From assembly GCA_008973525.1 (NCBI GenBank), contig WACJ01000119.1:682001-746000 (forward strand): a stretch of 64,000 nt of DNA, in the 5' to 3' direction. A program made the translations under genes and the position numbers. Below are positions 46,201-58,325 of this stretch, one piece after another. Position 1 is the first letter of the stretch. Every line of letters begins with the position of its first letter. Origin of the DNA: Stenopsyche tienmushanensis. Lineage: Eukaryota; Arthropoda; Insecta; Trichoptera; Stenopsychidae. The notes under the pieces were generated by a model, which was not told where the DNA came from, did no database searches, and was given only the letters and a program-made list of their open reading frames with translations.

Positions 46201-46728
46201 CGCACGTTTAGACCAAAACAATTAAAGGGAGGAGTGACTGGTTGCACTTATGTATGTGTGTATGTTTGTATGAATGTAGAAAAATGCTTAAATGTGTACC
46301 ATTAACTTGAAATTCATCAGATTGTAAATGAAAATAAGAAGATTGTTTAATACAATTTTTAATATAATATACATCGGTTTCCTAGGGACGATATACCTGA
46401 TTCAACCCTGGCTAAACCCCGGGGTAGATTTTTAGTGTGGTTGGTGGGGTTTGCAGGTGATCATTTACTGTTGTATTGTAACAAATTAGAAATGCTTAAA
46501 TAGGAATATCTTCGATATCGGATTATCAATGATTTTAGTCTTAAGAACTTCTATTCGAGAAAAATAATTAAGAATTAAAATTATATTATAAGCATTTTTT
46601 ACTTATTGTAATTCAAAATCACAATTATTTTACAAAATAGAGGATTCAAAAGAACATTGACAATTTTCGTCGAATTGCCGATTCAAAGGACGGTATAAAC
46701 AATTATATAATGATGCGCATCGTACGAG

Positions 46729-47706
46729 GGTGATCCCAGTAGTGCCTGATTCAACAAAGAAAACACAAAAAAAAAAAATGTGTTTTCTTTGTCAGCGATC
46801 TGAAAGGCGGACCAGTTGGACACAGAAACCTTGTGGCCACTCCCTCATCTTTTAGGGCATTTAGGACTTTTTGTGTAAGCTATGGGGAGATCCCCGGAGC
46901 TTTCTACGATCTCCATGTTCACGAAAACCCCTCAGAGGCTAATTTACATTGGTGGCTTGCACCAAATGAAGTCGCGAACGAGACTGGACTTCCTCTCATT
47001 TAATTATTTATTTTATCTAGTCTTAATTAATAATATACGTGTATGTATCTAAGATAGTTTTTTGTTGTTGTTTTAATTTACAAAATATAGCTAGTTTCTC
47101 CCCCGTGCTCAGAGCGTAAGTGGCCACTCGAAGTTGAGAATGGGCGTGTCTTCGCGGACATGGGTATTAGATTCAGGTTTTGCATCTTTCTGTGCGCTTT
47201 TGTTGAGCGGGCTGGCATGGTCCCGAATAGCGGGATCAACATACAGCTCGGGTCAGTGGAGGGTCCCCATGTTTCTTTGTCTCATGGACGCAGATCATGA
47301 TCTTTGGACATATTTAGGCATGGCGTCTGATCACGAGGCGTTAATTTGTCGCGTCAGCGGTCCGAAAGGCGGACCGGTTGGACACATAGCCCTTGTGGCC
47401 ACTCCCTTCTCTTTTAGGACTTTTTACAATATTTTCAATGATAAATTGAGCAACAAAATAAAACAAGCGTATCCGAATTTATTTTTTACGTTCGTGCGTT
47501 CGGCCTCGTTTAAACTCTGCCACCCAACATTTTACTATTGTAAACGATGGAGCTGAATTCCTCAGAGTAGAATCTAGCTCGGTTTTGATATTGGTTGGAC
47601 TGAGACCTTTCAAATAAAAGTTTTATACGGTAGGTAATTTCTACCATATTCATTTAAAAAAAAAACAACTGCCATCTATACGTCAGGTCGAGTATTTCTG
47701 GGACTA
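46729..47706. mobile_element. Mariner (family I) shell filled with repeat F
   Basis: The left end (about 46729) is TACGAGGGTGATCCCAGTAG. The right end (about 47682-47706) is AGTATTTCTGGGACTACCCT, its inverse. Near the right end AAAAGTTTTATACGGTAGGT matches the family at 14.87 kb. Between them lie repeat F segments at 46793-46985 and 47085-47415, so the transposase has been replaced. The plus ORF 47134-47556 is repeat F sequence, not a recognised protein. Confidence 0.6.
47085..47415 (+). repeat. Repeat F, main copy
   Basis: TTGTTGAGCGGGCTGGCATG, AATAGCGGGATCAACATACA, GTCCCCATGTTTCTTTGTCT and GGTCCGAAAGGCGGACCGGT match 61330-61620. Between the two copies, stops and indels accumulate, so no conserved protein is implied. 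Confidence 0.6.
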
Positions 47707-48824
47707 CCCTCGAATGAAATCAGTTAAATATTTGACTTCGTATTCTAAGAAAATAACATTATTACTTGTTTGAAAGCAAATGATTTTTACTAATGCGTTT
47801 GGAAGCATTCCTCTGTAAAGTGGGACAGATCCATATTCATGTGTTCGTTCTCTCAGCCCTTGCTCAAATTAATAATTTGCCTAATTATGAAGCCTCCCAG
47901 GTGCGTCATAAAATTTCGCTCCCTTATTCCTGCTCGCCCTGAATAATCTAACCGGGTGTCGGCGGTCGCTTTTAGTCTTACGAAGGTTCGGACTCTATCT
48001 ACTTCATGAACTTCCACCTACGTGCCTTATTCGGCTAACAGCCCTGATGATGGACGAAGGTCGTCCTTTTCAGCGCCACTAATTAATTCACCGACTCACC
48101 CCCCCGTCATATATTTTTTTGTGTATAAAACAAAAAAAAATGCTATCTCGCCAGTTTCTGAAGCCCGTCTGACTCCACGTGTATCGATTCATTAATTTAG
48201 CAAACGTTTACAGGGTTGTGCGCAGCGAAACAACACCTTTTCTTTTCTTTTTAAATAAAACAAATGGATTTCCATTTTTCACGGTTTCAGCGGTCGGGTC
48301 AGATGCCATGGGAATTTTTTAGGGGTGTTTGTTCTCGCTTAGACGCGGAAACCGGACAACACACGGGGATTGAATTTTTTTTTTGGGGCGGTGTATTCTT
48401 TTATTATTTTTGAATAAATTATATGCAAAGCGCGGCGGTTGAATTTTTGTTTAACAATGTTGATTTTCGAATCCATGCTCTTGATGTTTGGACATGTAGC
48501 TGATTATTCATTTACGACTCAATTCAATTTGCAGGGCTGCAAAAAAATCAACGGACGTTTGAAATATGTATCATAAAAATAACCATATTCGGGTATAAAT
48601 ATTTTGCCATATTTGTTAAATTGGACCCCCTTGTAATTGTTGTTACACATATTGTTGTCCAACTATTGTAAAAAATCAATAAATACGATTTTGGCTGAGT
48701 AATTCTTAAATTTAGTTCAATTAGCTCTTATATGATATAGGATCTCCGTAACTGCATAGTTCGCTTATGTTCGCCATGTTTTACGCTTTATCTTTTTAAA
48801 GGTTAATAATTATGTTTGTTGCAG
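47707..48824. other. Probable intron sequence
   Basis: A GC-richer patch lies at 47930-48110. No repeat or gene recognised. Confidence 0.4.
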
Positions 48825-49030
48825 ATCAAGATGGAGCTGAACCTTCAGGCAACAGTGTTTCGGTCCATAATCTGGTTCGCCTCGGAGCACACGGTGGTAA
48901 CTGCGGCAGTGCAAGAAGAGACCGCGCAGAAAAGGTCCTCAACGCTTTTGCTAGTAGACTGGAAGCCGCTCCTTCCGCTTTGCCGGAGATGCTTTCTGCG
49001 CTGATGTTCCACAAAGATTCTCCAACTCAG
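48825..49030 (+). CDS. Candidate internal exon, host gene, product unknown
   Basis: The acceptor TATGTTTGTTGCAG (ending 48824) and donor CTCAG then GTAGGC (49031) bound 206 bases of GC-richer open frame. It enters in phase 1 and leaves in phase 0. The frame reads QDGAEPSGNSVSVHNLVRLG, AHGGNCGSARRDRAEKVL, NAFASRLEAAPSALPEML and SALMFHKDSPTQ. Serine/glycine-rich flanks around an amphipathic stretch look like a regulatory or scaffold protein segment, but I cannot name it. Splicing from 8811 would complete an Asn codon (A plus AT). A second frame is also open for 62 codons. Confidence 0.45.
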
Positions 49031-49984
49031 GTAGGCTCGCCATTGTCGAGGACGCCAAACTTGTTTAGATAAACTCGCCAGATAAAAGGGAACAAAGGAT
49101 GTCTGCGTCCTTTATGAGCTTTATGAGGCCTGCTCTGTATACACGACGTCCCATTTCCCCATTGTTCAAACGGATCTGGACGCAACGCAGAAGCTTCGGT
49201 AGTAAAGCAATCCACTCTAATAATTTACAATGTACACATACTTCTTTATTATTGCTATGTAATTAATGATTCCTCGTTCGACTCTAATCGAATTGACCGG
49301 ATAACTTTTGTTAAGATCTTAATGGGTACCACAACATGCGATAATGGAATTCAATAAATTAGCTATTTCTAAAGCAATTTATGTAAATTCATCCATGTAT
49401 TATTGTACAATTCAAGTTGAAATTTCTCAAACTCCAATCGTTATTGTTTTGTCTTATATATCGGTTGTGCCAAAACGTGTGTCGTTTTATAGGCGTAAGA
49501 AAAAAGCAATACAATTTTAATAAAATAAAAAAAGCATTACTAAACTTGCTCCCATTGATTTTAATAATTTTCCTGAATCTAATATTTATGTTGACTTAAT
49601 AATGCATCTTCTAAGACTTAATCTGATGATTTCAAATTCGAAAAATATGCTGCATTTAGCAAAAATTACCAGCAGAATTATTGCAGAATTATGATTTTGA
49701 ACCTTAATCAGAATTCTTCCGTCCCATTAAAAAATAGGAATTTGGATTGACATTGCAAATTATTTTTATGCCATCATAAAAGATGAAAATGTTTTATATC
49801 CCATCTTATAATATATATACAAATGCATAAACAATATAAATTATGTGTGTACCATTCATCTGATTGTGATGAAACTTTAATAAGTTTTTGGGCGCGTATC
49901 CAAGAATGTTTTTGAATTACCACAAGCATTGTTTGTGTGTAGAATTTGTTTAGCGAGATGCTTAACGGATGCACCATGTTAGCG
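49031..49984. other. Unassigned AT-rich sequence
   Basis: Nothing recognised. Confidence 0.45.
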
Positions 49985-50845
49985 CATATTGGTCCGGTGA
50001 AGTGAAGCGGAGACGGGGAGAGGAAAGATGCGTGCGCAACACGGCTGAGTCCCTGCAGTCCGTTATCTACTGCATACGGAGACGCTACTCACTAAAAACT
50101 TATTCACTGCTGCCACCCGGCTACTAGCTAACTATTGCGTGATAGTGGCAGCGATGCTTCTCTTCCGGGTCCTCCTGCATGTCTTTTATTCTCCTGAATG
50201 TCGCCTGTGTGTCTGTTAGGAGGATGTTGCTATTGTTCGTCGTCTTGTATGTTCAGCATCCTTCTTCTGCCGCACGTATTGTATTTCCACCACGCATTCC
50301 ATGCCCTAGCGTCCGTCAACATTGAAGGTACAACGTTGCCAGAGGAGTGTGAGCTGAATCCCAGCTCCTCCCATAAAATGTCGCCGTGCTTTCTGGCTAC
50401 TCAGGTTCGATATTAGCTCGTGCGTCCACATACCTTTAGCAGAGCTGTCCCATCGGGACTGCCACGCCGCTGTGGTGCTTTGCTTAGCGTTATTCTTGTT
50501 TTCACATTTCTGTATTGCCTGTCTCTCGTAAGCGAGCAGGTCAATTGGCGGTATGGCAGTCAGTGCCAGGACGGCGTCTTCTGATACTGTGCGATATGCA
50601 ACAGCTTCTCTGATTGCGCTCCTTCTCTGGACTCTGGTCATGTTAAGCCTGGCCTTTTCAATTTGTAGTGCCTCAGTCCATATTGGCACGCCATACAACA
50701 GTACCGAGTGCACTACCTCGTTGTAGAGTCGCCTCCTGTTTGTTTTTGGGCCACCAATGTTGGGGGTGCACATTAGAATAAAGTTGGTCTTTATGGTGTC
50801 TAGCCTCAACTGGAGGGAATTCCGCGAACTGAAAGAGGTGGGCAC
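49985..50845 (-). pseudogene. R1/Jockey-like LINE ORF2 C-terminal fragment
   Basis: The minus frame 50845-50306 (179 codons) reads TPNIGGPKTNRRRLYNEVVH, SVLLYGVPIWTEALQ, MTRVQRRSAIREAVAYRTVS, EDAVLALTAIPPIDLLAYER and ending W...WDSSAKGMWTHELI. These are hallmark motifs downstream of the reverse transcriptase in R1/Jockey LINEs. The first 20 or so residues belong to flanking repeat sequence. This is the longest uninterrupted LINE frame in the window. Sequence to about 49985 is the C-terminal remainder and 3' region. Upstream RT and endonuclease are missing. Confidence 0.8.
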
Positions 50846-51000
50846 CTGGAAGCTCTGTGTCTAGCGCCCCTGGGGATCAAACGACAAATGGAAGGTACTC
50901 TGTGTGGCTAGTTTGTGGACACCCGGGTCAGACCACACAGCAGTGTGATCTGACCCGGGACCTCATACCGTGCCCTCCCTCCTCTTATACGGGTACCACC
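50830..51000 (+). repeat. Repeat G 3' end with an extra hairpin arm
   Basis: GGTGGGCACCTGGAAGCTCT and CTCTGTGTGGCTAGTTTGTG match 13705-13800. Then CCCGGGTCAGACCACAC (50922-50938) and its inverse GTGTGATCTGACCCGGG (50943-50959) form 17-base arms (one mismatch) around a four-base loop. Confidence 0.6.
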
Positions 51001-52239
51001 TTATAGGTGGTGGATAGCCAACTCAACCCCCCCACTTCAAGGCATTTTCACTCGCCAGAAAAAAGATTTTTCAATTGTTTTCACGGAAATACAAACGATA
51101 AACGTAAAATGCCCACAATTTTTACAGATATTACGTTTACCTGTATTTAAATTAGTTTAAAATGAAAGCAGGTTAAGTAAAGTCCACTCTGTTCATAGAA
51201 ATAAAAATCAGATTTATAGTCCAAGATCTGCGATTGTGAATGAAAAATGATCATAGATTGCCTAAGGCCTCGTACATTTTGTGTAAATAAAAGTGTTTAC
51301 GGGCCGCTGATATGCGATTCCTGTAGGAGATAAATGTTTGATTCGAATTTGTTTGGGAAATGAACACCTCCAAGGGAAGCTTTATGTAATCGGGCTTATT
51401 ATTGAAATAAATTAGATTTCGCGGATGACACGCGGGCCCCTCAACCGCTTGTATATCGCATTAGGCATACAGGGGCGATATAAATTTCAAAGGAAATGAA
51501 TACTTTCCAACCCCCGACTGCGAAATATAATTTATAACTCGAGTTTCCGATTTCACTTGAAATATTTACTCGAGTTCCTGAGGCGCAACTAAAAAGACAT
51601 CGATTAGGGTTTACTTCGGCGCCCCCAACTCGGCGACACCTACAAATCTCTTCGCTATCCCCTAAACATTGTTATGCCTCCTTAATATCTCCTCTACCCT
51701 CGTTCCGGCACGATTTATTCCCGGCGAGATTGACTCGCTGAAGAAGGATCCTTCCGAGTCCTGTCGGCGGCGGGATTAGATCCGGCGAATGTGTCGCATT
51801 TGTGCCTCTCCATTGATCCGTCTCGTTAGTCCTTATCCCATTGTTGGATTGCAGACCGCGGTCTGGGACTTAGAATAATGGAACTACCATTTACTTAAAT
51901 CTCTTATTTTGATACGTGATAAAATCTAAGCGTTCTCTCCGCGAGAGAACGTCCCAATCTGCTATTGAATTCAAATCTGATTAAACGAAAACATTTTGGT
52001 AGTTCTTGGGTAACATGGACTTTTAAATGAAGCGGGTCGCAAGAATTGCTTTTGAACGACTGCATCAGAATATAAATACAATTTTTAAAATGAAATCGAA
52101 GCAAAACCTCATTTAGTGTTATAACTTAAAATAGTGAAATATCCTTCATAAAAATAAAGCTGCGTTATCCTATACACATTGAATCGTTTTGATTTGATGT
52201 ATTTTTAAGATATGTTTTTTATAAAATTGTTTTTTTTTA
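51001..52239. other. Unassigned sequence
   Basis: GC-richer at 51600-51870. No coding or repeat signal recognised. Confidence 0.45.
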
Positions 52240-52440
52240 TTCCGAGCCGCTCCTCGCTTCCACATATTCTAAGAGATGGCAGCGCTCGCACGCGGGTTCG
52301 TTCTTTTTTCGGATTGTAATGGAACCGGGTGGTGGGATAGAGGCCACAGGAAGAACGTCTTCCTGTAGCTAAGGCTATTCGACGACTCAGATGCAGCGCC
52401 ACTGATGATGTCGCTGTTAAACTGGCGTGGTTAATATTCA
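52240..52440 (-). mobile_element. LTR-like repeat A, copy 8 (degraded)
   Basis: Minus-oriented with internal deletions: CGCGGGTTCGTTCTTTTTTC, GGAAGAACGTCTTCCTGTAG (the palindrome), AAGGCTATTCGACGACTC, then GCGCCACTGATGATGTCGCT. The hairpin block and the polyadenylation signal are missing. Confidence 0.55.
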
Positions 52441-52689
52441 TTGTGCTTTTTATTAAACAATATGTTCATTTTAATTATGGTGCATTATCAACATATTTTT
52501 TGATCTTCAAGCTAATTTTATAAAAACGGTGCTAATTTCGTTGACATAAAATCGAAAATAAATCACTATCGAGTAATTGTAAGACAACAATTTATATAGC
52601 GTTGATTAAGTTGCCAATAGTTAAGAGGGGAGGGGGGGGAGCATAGATCATGATTGTTACGCGAAACGTTTCAAACCGGGAAGCCATGG
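52441..52689. other. Unassigned AT-rich sequence
   Basis: Nothing recognised. Confidence 0.4.
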
Positions 52690-53440
52690 ACATGCACGAC
52701 GTAGTTTTGAATGTACTTCGTCCTTCCATGCCCCAGCATCCGTTGACATTGAAGGTATCATGTTGCTAGGGGAGAGCAAACTGATTCTCTGCTCCTCACG
52801 AGGACATGCTACATGAGACTACATAAACTAGCCACTAATATTGTGCGATTTAACGCCTTTAAACTTCTTCCTATGAGGCTATCTTAAATCGCAGGACTAT
52901 GCGTATAAACCGCAAACAGTTGTTGTCCTCAAAGTCACTGGGTGGGTGTGAGACTCCACGATGCTCACCCATAAAACCCCAGGTCCGTGGGCAATGATGT
53001 GGAGTACAGGTGCGCGAAAGCAGCGTAGTCGGCTTGCTCATAAAACGCTGCTGGGGTATCCCAGCTAACATGAGTTGAGTACGCAGCTTACCCTGTATAT
53101 GTAAAAGGCGTCACCACTATCCTCAACAGCCTAGTGTATACAGGGAAAAGCGGCTTTAGGCTGTTCAAACGGCGGCTAATACCTGTGGCTAGGTGACTAC
53201 AAATGACCGAACCGATACGAGTACCATGAGGAAGGGTAAGGAAGCTTAGCCTTTGTCCTTCCTCCTCCAACGCACCTTTGGGTCTACGTGGTCTGTATCT
53301 GATCTCCCTGCGGGAACCTCTTCTCATCTGGAGGGCGCGGAGCAAAAGTATTGGACAACTGGACGCTCTGCGCGTAATATTTTAGTTGGTCTATGTGGTT
53401 AGTCCGGGGAAACCCGGAACAGACCGCACAACAGCACTGG
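52690..53440 (+). repeat. LINE scrap followed by repeat G, copy 4
   Basis: 52710-52810 (CATCCGTTGACATTGAAGGT, CTCCTCACGAGGAC) matches antisense LINE sequence at 50300-50360. From about 52940, GACTCCACGATGCTCACCCA begins a complete-looking G that ends AGTCCGGGGAAACCCGGAAC and CAGACCGCACAACAG near 53440. Confidence 0.6.
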
Positions 53441-54522
53441 TAATGCATTGCCATCAAAGTCAACATAACAAACGCCATTGAATAAATTCAGCCATCGAAA
53501 ATTAGACTTTAACGTAGAAGAATATTCATAAGATTTTTTGCGGGTCGTCTTTGAGGGTCTCGTGTACTAATACGCCAATCCAGGCGTGATAAAACGTGAC
53601 ATTTAGGGTTGGGAATTTTTTTAAATACGGCTTGCTTCCTTTAACATTTTATCTTTACATCACTGATATTAGAATAAAAAAAGTTGTTTTTGAAGAGATC
53701 TTCAAGATAGTTTTCAACTTCGACCAAAGTTCGATGTCTGCGAAGATTGCAAACAAATTCTGCTGAACTTTTTCAAGACATATTTTCAAGCAATAAGCTT
53801 ATCAGACTTGTATCTAGGAACTGAAGCGATTCAAGCAATATTGCGAATAATTGCATTTTCAAGAATCATCCTATTTGGCGCCGTAATTCCAAGTCCTGCT
53901 TACGTTTCTAATTGGGTTCTATTAATTGTTTTGGTTCTACCGGTTGTCGCACTCCATATATAATCCACTTAATGGATGTCGCGTAAAATGTTCTAGTCGA
54001 TTCCGCTGAACAGATGTTCGTTTATCGGAGGAGGAGGTTGCAGATTACACGAACAACGTTTTTGATAAAGCATAATAGTGTTTTCGAATTTTCGCGATAA
54101 GGAGATTACATGTGGGTTCTTTGTTCGACGAAACCCAGTTCGGTAATTTCGATCGTGTTGTTCGCAAAATTGGCATCATCCCTCCGGGTTACAAAACAAC
54201 ACGACGACCTATCAGCAAATAATGCGCAAGTTTCTGAAAATTCGACACGGTCCGATGGAGGTTTTTTGCTGGGAAATTGTCGACTGAAACTGAAATTAGC
54301 TGCAGAGTTTCATTATGGACGATTAATCCTTTCAATCTACACGAAGATTCCAGCATATTGACCTAATTAGTTAATTAATATTGTATTAATATTTTCCTTC
54401 GTTGAAGAACTATTTTTTATTGCAGTATTCGTATGAAATTTGATGCAAATATTTTCAAATATAATATAATATATAATAAGCATTTCAAAAAATTCAGTAC
54501 ATCGCATATTGACTGAAAATTT
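53441..54522. other. Unassigned sequence
   Basis: Nothing recognised. ORF 54110-54361 lacks a domain. Confidence 0.4.
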
Positions 54523-54657
54523 GAGCATGAGAAAGCTGTGCGCAAGATGGGTGCCGCGTTTGCTAGCAATGAAATAGAAACAGCTATGGATGAAACATGG
54601 GTCCATCACTTTTTTGTATTTTCTTTATTAAGTCGGATATTTCTGGGACTACCCTCG
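54523..54657 (+). pseudogene. Mariner (family I) remnant with right terminus
   Basis: Encodes MRKLCARWVPRLLAMK, stop, then MDETWVHHF, that is, the first catalytic motif intact after an internal deletion. It continues directly into the terminus GATATTTCTGGGACTACCCT. Same family as 14.5, 39.1 and 46.7 kb. Confidence 0.75.
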
Positions 54658-55334
54658 TAAGTATAAGTATAAGATTTTTTTGGTATAAAATAAAGATCAT
54701 TTATATAAAGGCACATCTTTGGTTATGTTCTAAATAAAGATTAAAAACGACGCTGCATGTCCCGAATATTTATAATTTTAATTATGGCAATTCTTCATCA
54801 ATTATCGCCGTACAATTTCACCTTCCGGCGGAGACGAGGCAGGCTGTAAGGTTGAAGGGTACAAATTTGAGCTAATTTGGCCAAAAATTCGCACTCTACT
54901 CGTATATATATACATTTTTTCGCCTTCTCAGCCTTATTTTTATGGGTCGAATAAAGCCCGCCGGGGGGTGGCGAAACGTATTAGAGAAATGCGGTGCTGA
55001 AAAATGGATAAGTGGCTCACTTGTAACGCGGACTGATGAGCATCAGCCATTCTTGGATGTCAGCTGATGAACAAATAAAACTTTCTTATTTGGAAGCTAA
55101 TCCGGGAGCGCGCAAATAAAGTGGAGCTTTTGCAACCCTATAAAGGCAACCGTTGCAACCCTTCGTAGCTAAAGCTTCTGTTCTGGCGAGAAGTGCATTA
55201 AATCTCACGGAGACGACACCATCAAAGCACTCAATATGAATTAAATCTGCTTTTCTGTAGTGTTTGTTGTCCAGAATTAATACGAATCACTTTTTGTTGA
55301 GACAAACAACGGATTTGTTTTATTTTCATATGAA
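54658..55334. other. Unassigned sequence
   Basis: Nothing recognised. Confidence 0.4.
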
Positions 55335-55402
55335 ATGTCCAATAAATGAACCTTAACACTATTGATAGCAAACAACATTCGTTCATTTATTCGTAAAGTT
55401 TT
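55335..55402 (+). repeat. Repeat C fragment, copy 4
   Basis: CCAATAAATGAACCTTAACA, TGATAGCAAACAACATTCG and TTCATTTATTCGTAAAG match the 62.75-kb copy. It abuts LTR A. Confidence 0.55.
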
Positions 55403-55404
55403 AA

Positions 55405-55645
55405 GCAATATATGTGCTATTTTAACAGCGCCATATTTTGTGGTGCAGCCGATCGCTTCTTGCGCGTGCACCGTTGTCGGTTGGGAGTCGAGAATAGTCG
55501 TCGGTTGGCCTTGGCTGCGGGAGGACGTCCTTATCGCAGCCAGATCTCTCTCTCTCTCATGTTGAATAAGAAGTTACTTAGAGAAGAGAGTCTTTTTGTC
55601 TGACGCCCGTCCATTCCTATCCATCCGTTCGGCTCATCATATCAC
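55405..55645 (+). mobile_element. LTR-like repeat A, copy 9
   Basis: GTGCTATTTTAACAGCGCCA opens it. The right hairpin arm is lost by a short deletion. GTGCACCGTTGTCGGTTGGG, GGCTGCGGGAGGACGTCC (palindrome at about 55513-55541), the CT run, GTTGAATAAGAAGTTAC and GACGCCCGTCCATTC follow. It ends near GTTCGGCTCATC. Overlapping plus ORFs are incidental. Confidence 0.65.
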
Positions 55646-56574
55646 TGCGAGAATTCGTACGGTTTTAGGTATACAATGTATGAAATTTGTGAGAATTTCA
55701 AATATATTTTAAATTGATTCAATAAAAAATGTATATATATTTTTAGTAGACCATTTACAAAATAGCCTTTGGTTGACGTTATCCTTTACATGATTTCTAT
55801 GCTTATTCGAAGCTTTCCCAGCGATTCATCATTGGGCCTAATAGTGCCTTTGACGGATAAAAAAATACGATGATCCTGTAGGAAAGTTAAGAAAACTCTC
55901 GATGCGTACATGGAATAGTTTGAAAGCCTAAAAGCTTTTAGCCAATAAAACTTATTCGGTAAGCTTCTAGTTTCATGCTTATTAAAAGTCTATATATATT
56001 AATTCATTAATCCGCGCCATGTCCATTTGGTCACATTCAATGCTTTATTTTTAAGCTACACGATGAAAAAGATATATTATTGAGAGCTTTATTAATTTTA
56101 TAATGGGAGCTTTAATTACTATTCTGTCTTTCGAAAAATACAAATGCGCAGCATATTTTGGGTGCTTATAGTTTGAGGGACATTTTACTAACGAATCAAA
56201 TCAATTAAGCTCGTCCAAATATTCTTATCATAACATCGCTAAAGTCCTTTCTGGACCTTCCTTTAATGTTCTTTATTAGATATTCCCTTAACGTCCTTAT
56301 AATATCACTGAACTCTTCCATTGCTCTTACGGGATTCCACGTGTGCGCCTAATATTCCCTTTATGGCACAACTCCCTAAATTCCTGTGAATAAAATTCCT
56401 TCCCACTGTCTTTCATCATATGCAGTCAATCAATGTGGTCGGATTATCCTACCCACACACTGTCTCTTAAATTTCACGACATCGAGGGTAAATATAGAGC
56501 ATTATTTATTTATAGTCAGATCAGAGATGTTCTATTTATATTTACGTAATCTATTTATATTCATATTATCATTG
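55646..56574. other. Unassigned AT-rich sequence
   Basis: Nothing recognised. Confidence 0.45.
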
Positions 56575-56725
56575 TACGAGGGTCATCTAGAAAGTGTGGT
56601 TACAAGAGCGGAATGAGGAATTTGTCGGCCATTTTGTTCAGTCACAGTAAATTCTTCCGATGGAGTGGTCATCGCGCGCTCCCGCCACCTGCCGTCAGTG
56701 CGAGATCCACGTGGTGCAAGCAAGC
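56575..56725 (+). mobile_element. Mariner (family H) left end
   Basis: Terminus ACGAGGGTCATCTAGAAAGT (56577), followed by GGCCATTTTGTTCAGTCACA and GTAAATTCTTCCGATGGAG, matching 22.93 and 33.48 kb. No transposase motifs remain. Confidence 0.65.
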
Positions 56726-56944
56726 AGGACTATAACACATATGTTGTGTCATCAGCTAGCATCCTAAAGCCTTATTTATATCAAAACGCAATAAAAAGAT
56801 TAGGAGTATCAGAAATTAAACCATTATTTTATAGACCGATATTTATGTTAATACATAATATAATATTTGTAATTATTTTATTAACTATTTATGAAATATA
56901 GATATTTTTTTGCACTGTCTACATCATTAAATTGTTGATGTTTT
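56726..56944. other. Unassigned AT-rich sequence
   Basis: Nothing recognised. Confidence 0.4.
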
Positions 56945-57080
56945 AATGTGGGCCGCAAAGATATGAATAGATAATGTTTCGAAGGAGTAGAATCCGGGGA
57001 ATACGGAGGATGTGGTAGGAACTCCCAGTTCAACTCTTGTACTCCTGAACCTGGTGAAGAATTACCCTCTTCCGGCTAAT
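56945..57080 (-). pseudogene. Mariner transposase C-terminal fragment
   Basis: The minus strand reads ELNWEFLPHPPYSPDSTPSK then HYLFISLRPT, the region of the third catalytic residue (SPD). Only this short piece is recognisable. Sequence to about 57660 may be further transposon remnant, but no motif was certain. Confidence 0.7.
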
Positions 57081-57689
57081 TAAACATGGACGTTTTTCTA
57101 TTAACTTCTAGTGCAATTTGTTCAATTGTTGATAATAAATCTTCGCAGTAATCGTTTCACTGTTAATAAATACAAGTTAATTATGCTGCAAAGATCCCAC
57201 CAGATGCAGAGGAGGACCTTTTGAAGTGTTAAACTTAATTTATGAGTTCTTACTCATTGATGTTGTATTTGATATAAACCATTGTGTTTTTAGTATTGTT
57301 TATAAACTATTCATTTCTCATTTTCGGTTTCGATTTGATGCAAACAAAACAGGTCTTTATCGTTTTGAGTAACATCCCAATCTTAAAGGGACATCCAAAT
57401 ATGATGCCTATATGTTTTTAAATGTTTTTCGAGTTGTGACATGTAGCGCCATCTTGCTGGAAAAGCTACAAAACCACAGCGCTATCTTGAAATCGATGCC
57501 CTCCTAATGTCTCTTATAAACATATGATAGTCACAGTGGGGACAAGTCTAGGATTGTAAGGTGGCTTTTCTCAGTATAATTGGGTGAGATTATAACGAGT
57601 TGCGGCTACTGTTTGCGTTATCATACAGAAGCAGATGGACAATGATAAAAAACCGACAGAGTGTGCATGGTCTATATAATCAATCCCAT
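57081..57689. other. Unassigned, possibly transposon-derived
   Basis: ATGTAGCGCCATCTTGCTGG and neighbouring sequence look transposase-like in the antisense direction, but I could not place them in a family. Confidence 0.35.
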
Positions 57690-58085
57690 TACCGGTACTG
57701 CTGTGCGGTCTGGTCCGGGTTACCCCGGACTAGCCACATAAAGAGTGTCTTCCACTGATCTTTTGGTTCCAAGAATAGACCCCTGTTTAAGAACCGCTGT
57801 ACTAGGCTATTGAGGATAGTGCCTTTGGCACAAACTCCACCAACTTCTGTAATCAGCAGGTCCACACACCTTTTTACAGGTACGGAGCACAGAATGAGCT
57901 GCTTACCCAACTCATGTTTGCCGGACTTTCCCAATAGCGTTTGATGAGCAAACCGACGAAGCTGTTTGCGCAGGACCTCTACTCCACATCATTACCCCAG
58001 GTATTCGAGCATTGTTCATAGGCGTAGGGTTGGCCCCTCCACTTGGTGTTTTATAGGTGAGCATCAGGGAGTCTAACATCCATCC
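57690..58085 (-). repeat. Repeat G, copy 5
   Basis: GTGCGGTCTGGTCCGGGTTA at the start (with the hairpin partner CCCCGGACTAGCCACAT) and GAGCATCAGGGAGTCTAACA at the end. The middle is shortened compared with the 19.4-kb copy. ORFs on the minus strand here are not conserved. Confidence 0.6.
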
Positions 58086-58325
58086 GGACATGAAGAAAAA
58101 CAGCTTCAAATCTTTCGAATCGGTTTTCTTTGTCTTTTGTTACGATAAGCAACCTTAGGTTCATATAGCAGTTGGCAGTAGTAGACGGCATCACCGTTTG
58201 TCTGCCATGTAGACAATCAATCAATAAAATACTTTAGAGTCCTTTTAGAGATTACTTTTAGAGTCCCAAAATACTATAGTCATAAATTTTCCAGCAGACT
58301 GTTGAGTTTTCGCCTTGATCTGTGC
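58086..58325. other. Unassigned sequence
   Basis: Nothing recognised. Confidence 0.4.

Noticed and set aside
47134..47556. 140-codon plus ORF as a gene
   Set aside because: Repeat F sequence; the copy at 61.3 kb has stops and indels in the same frame.
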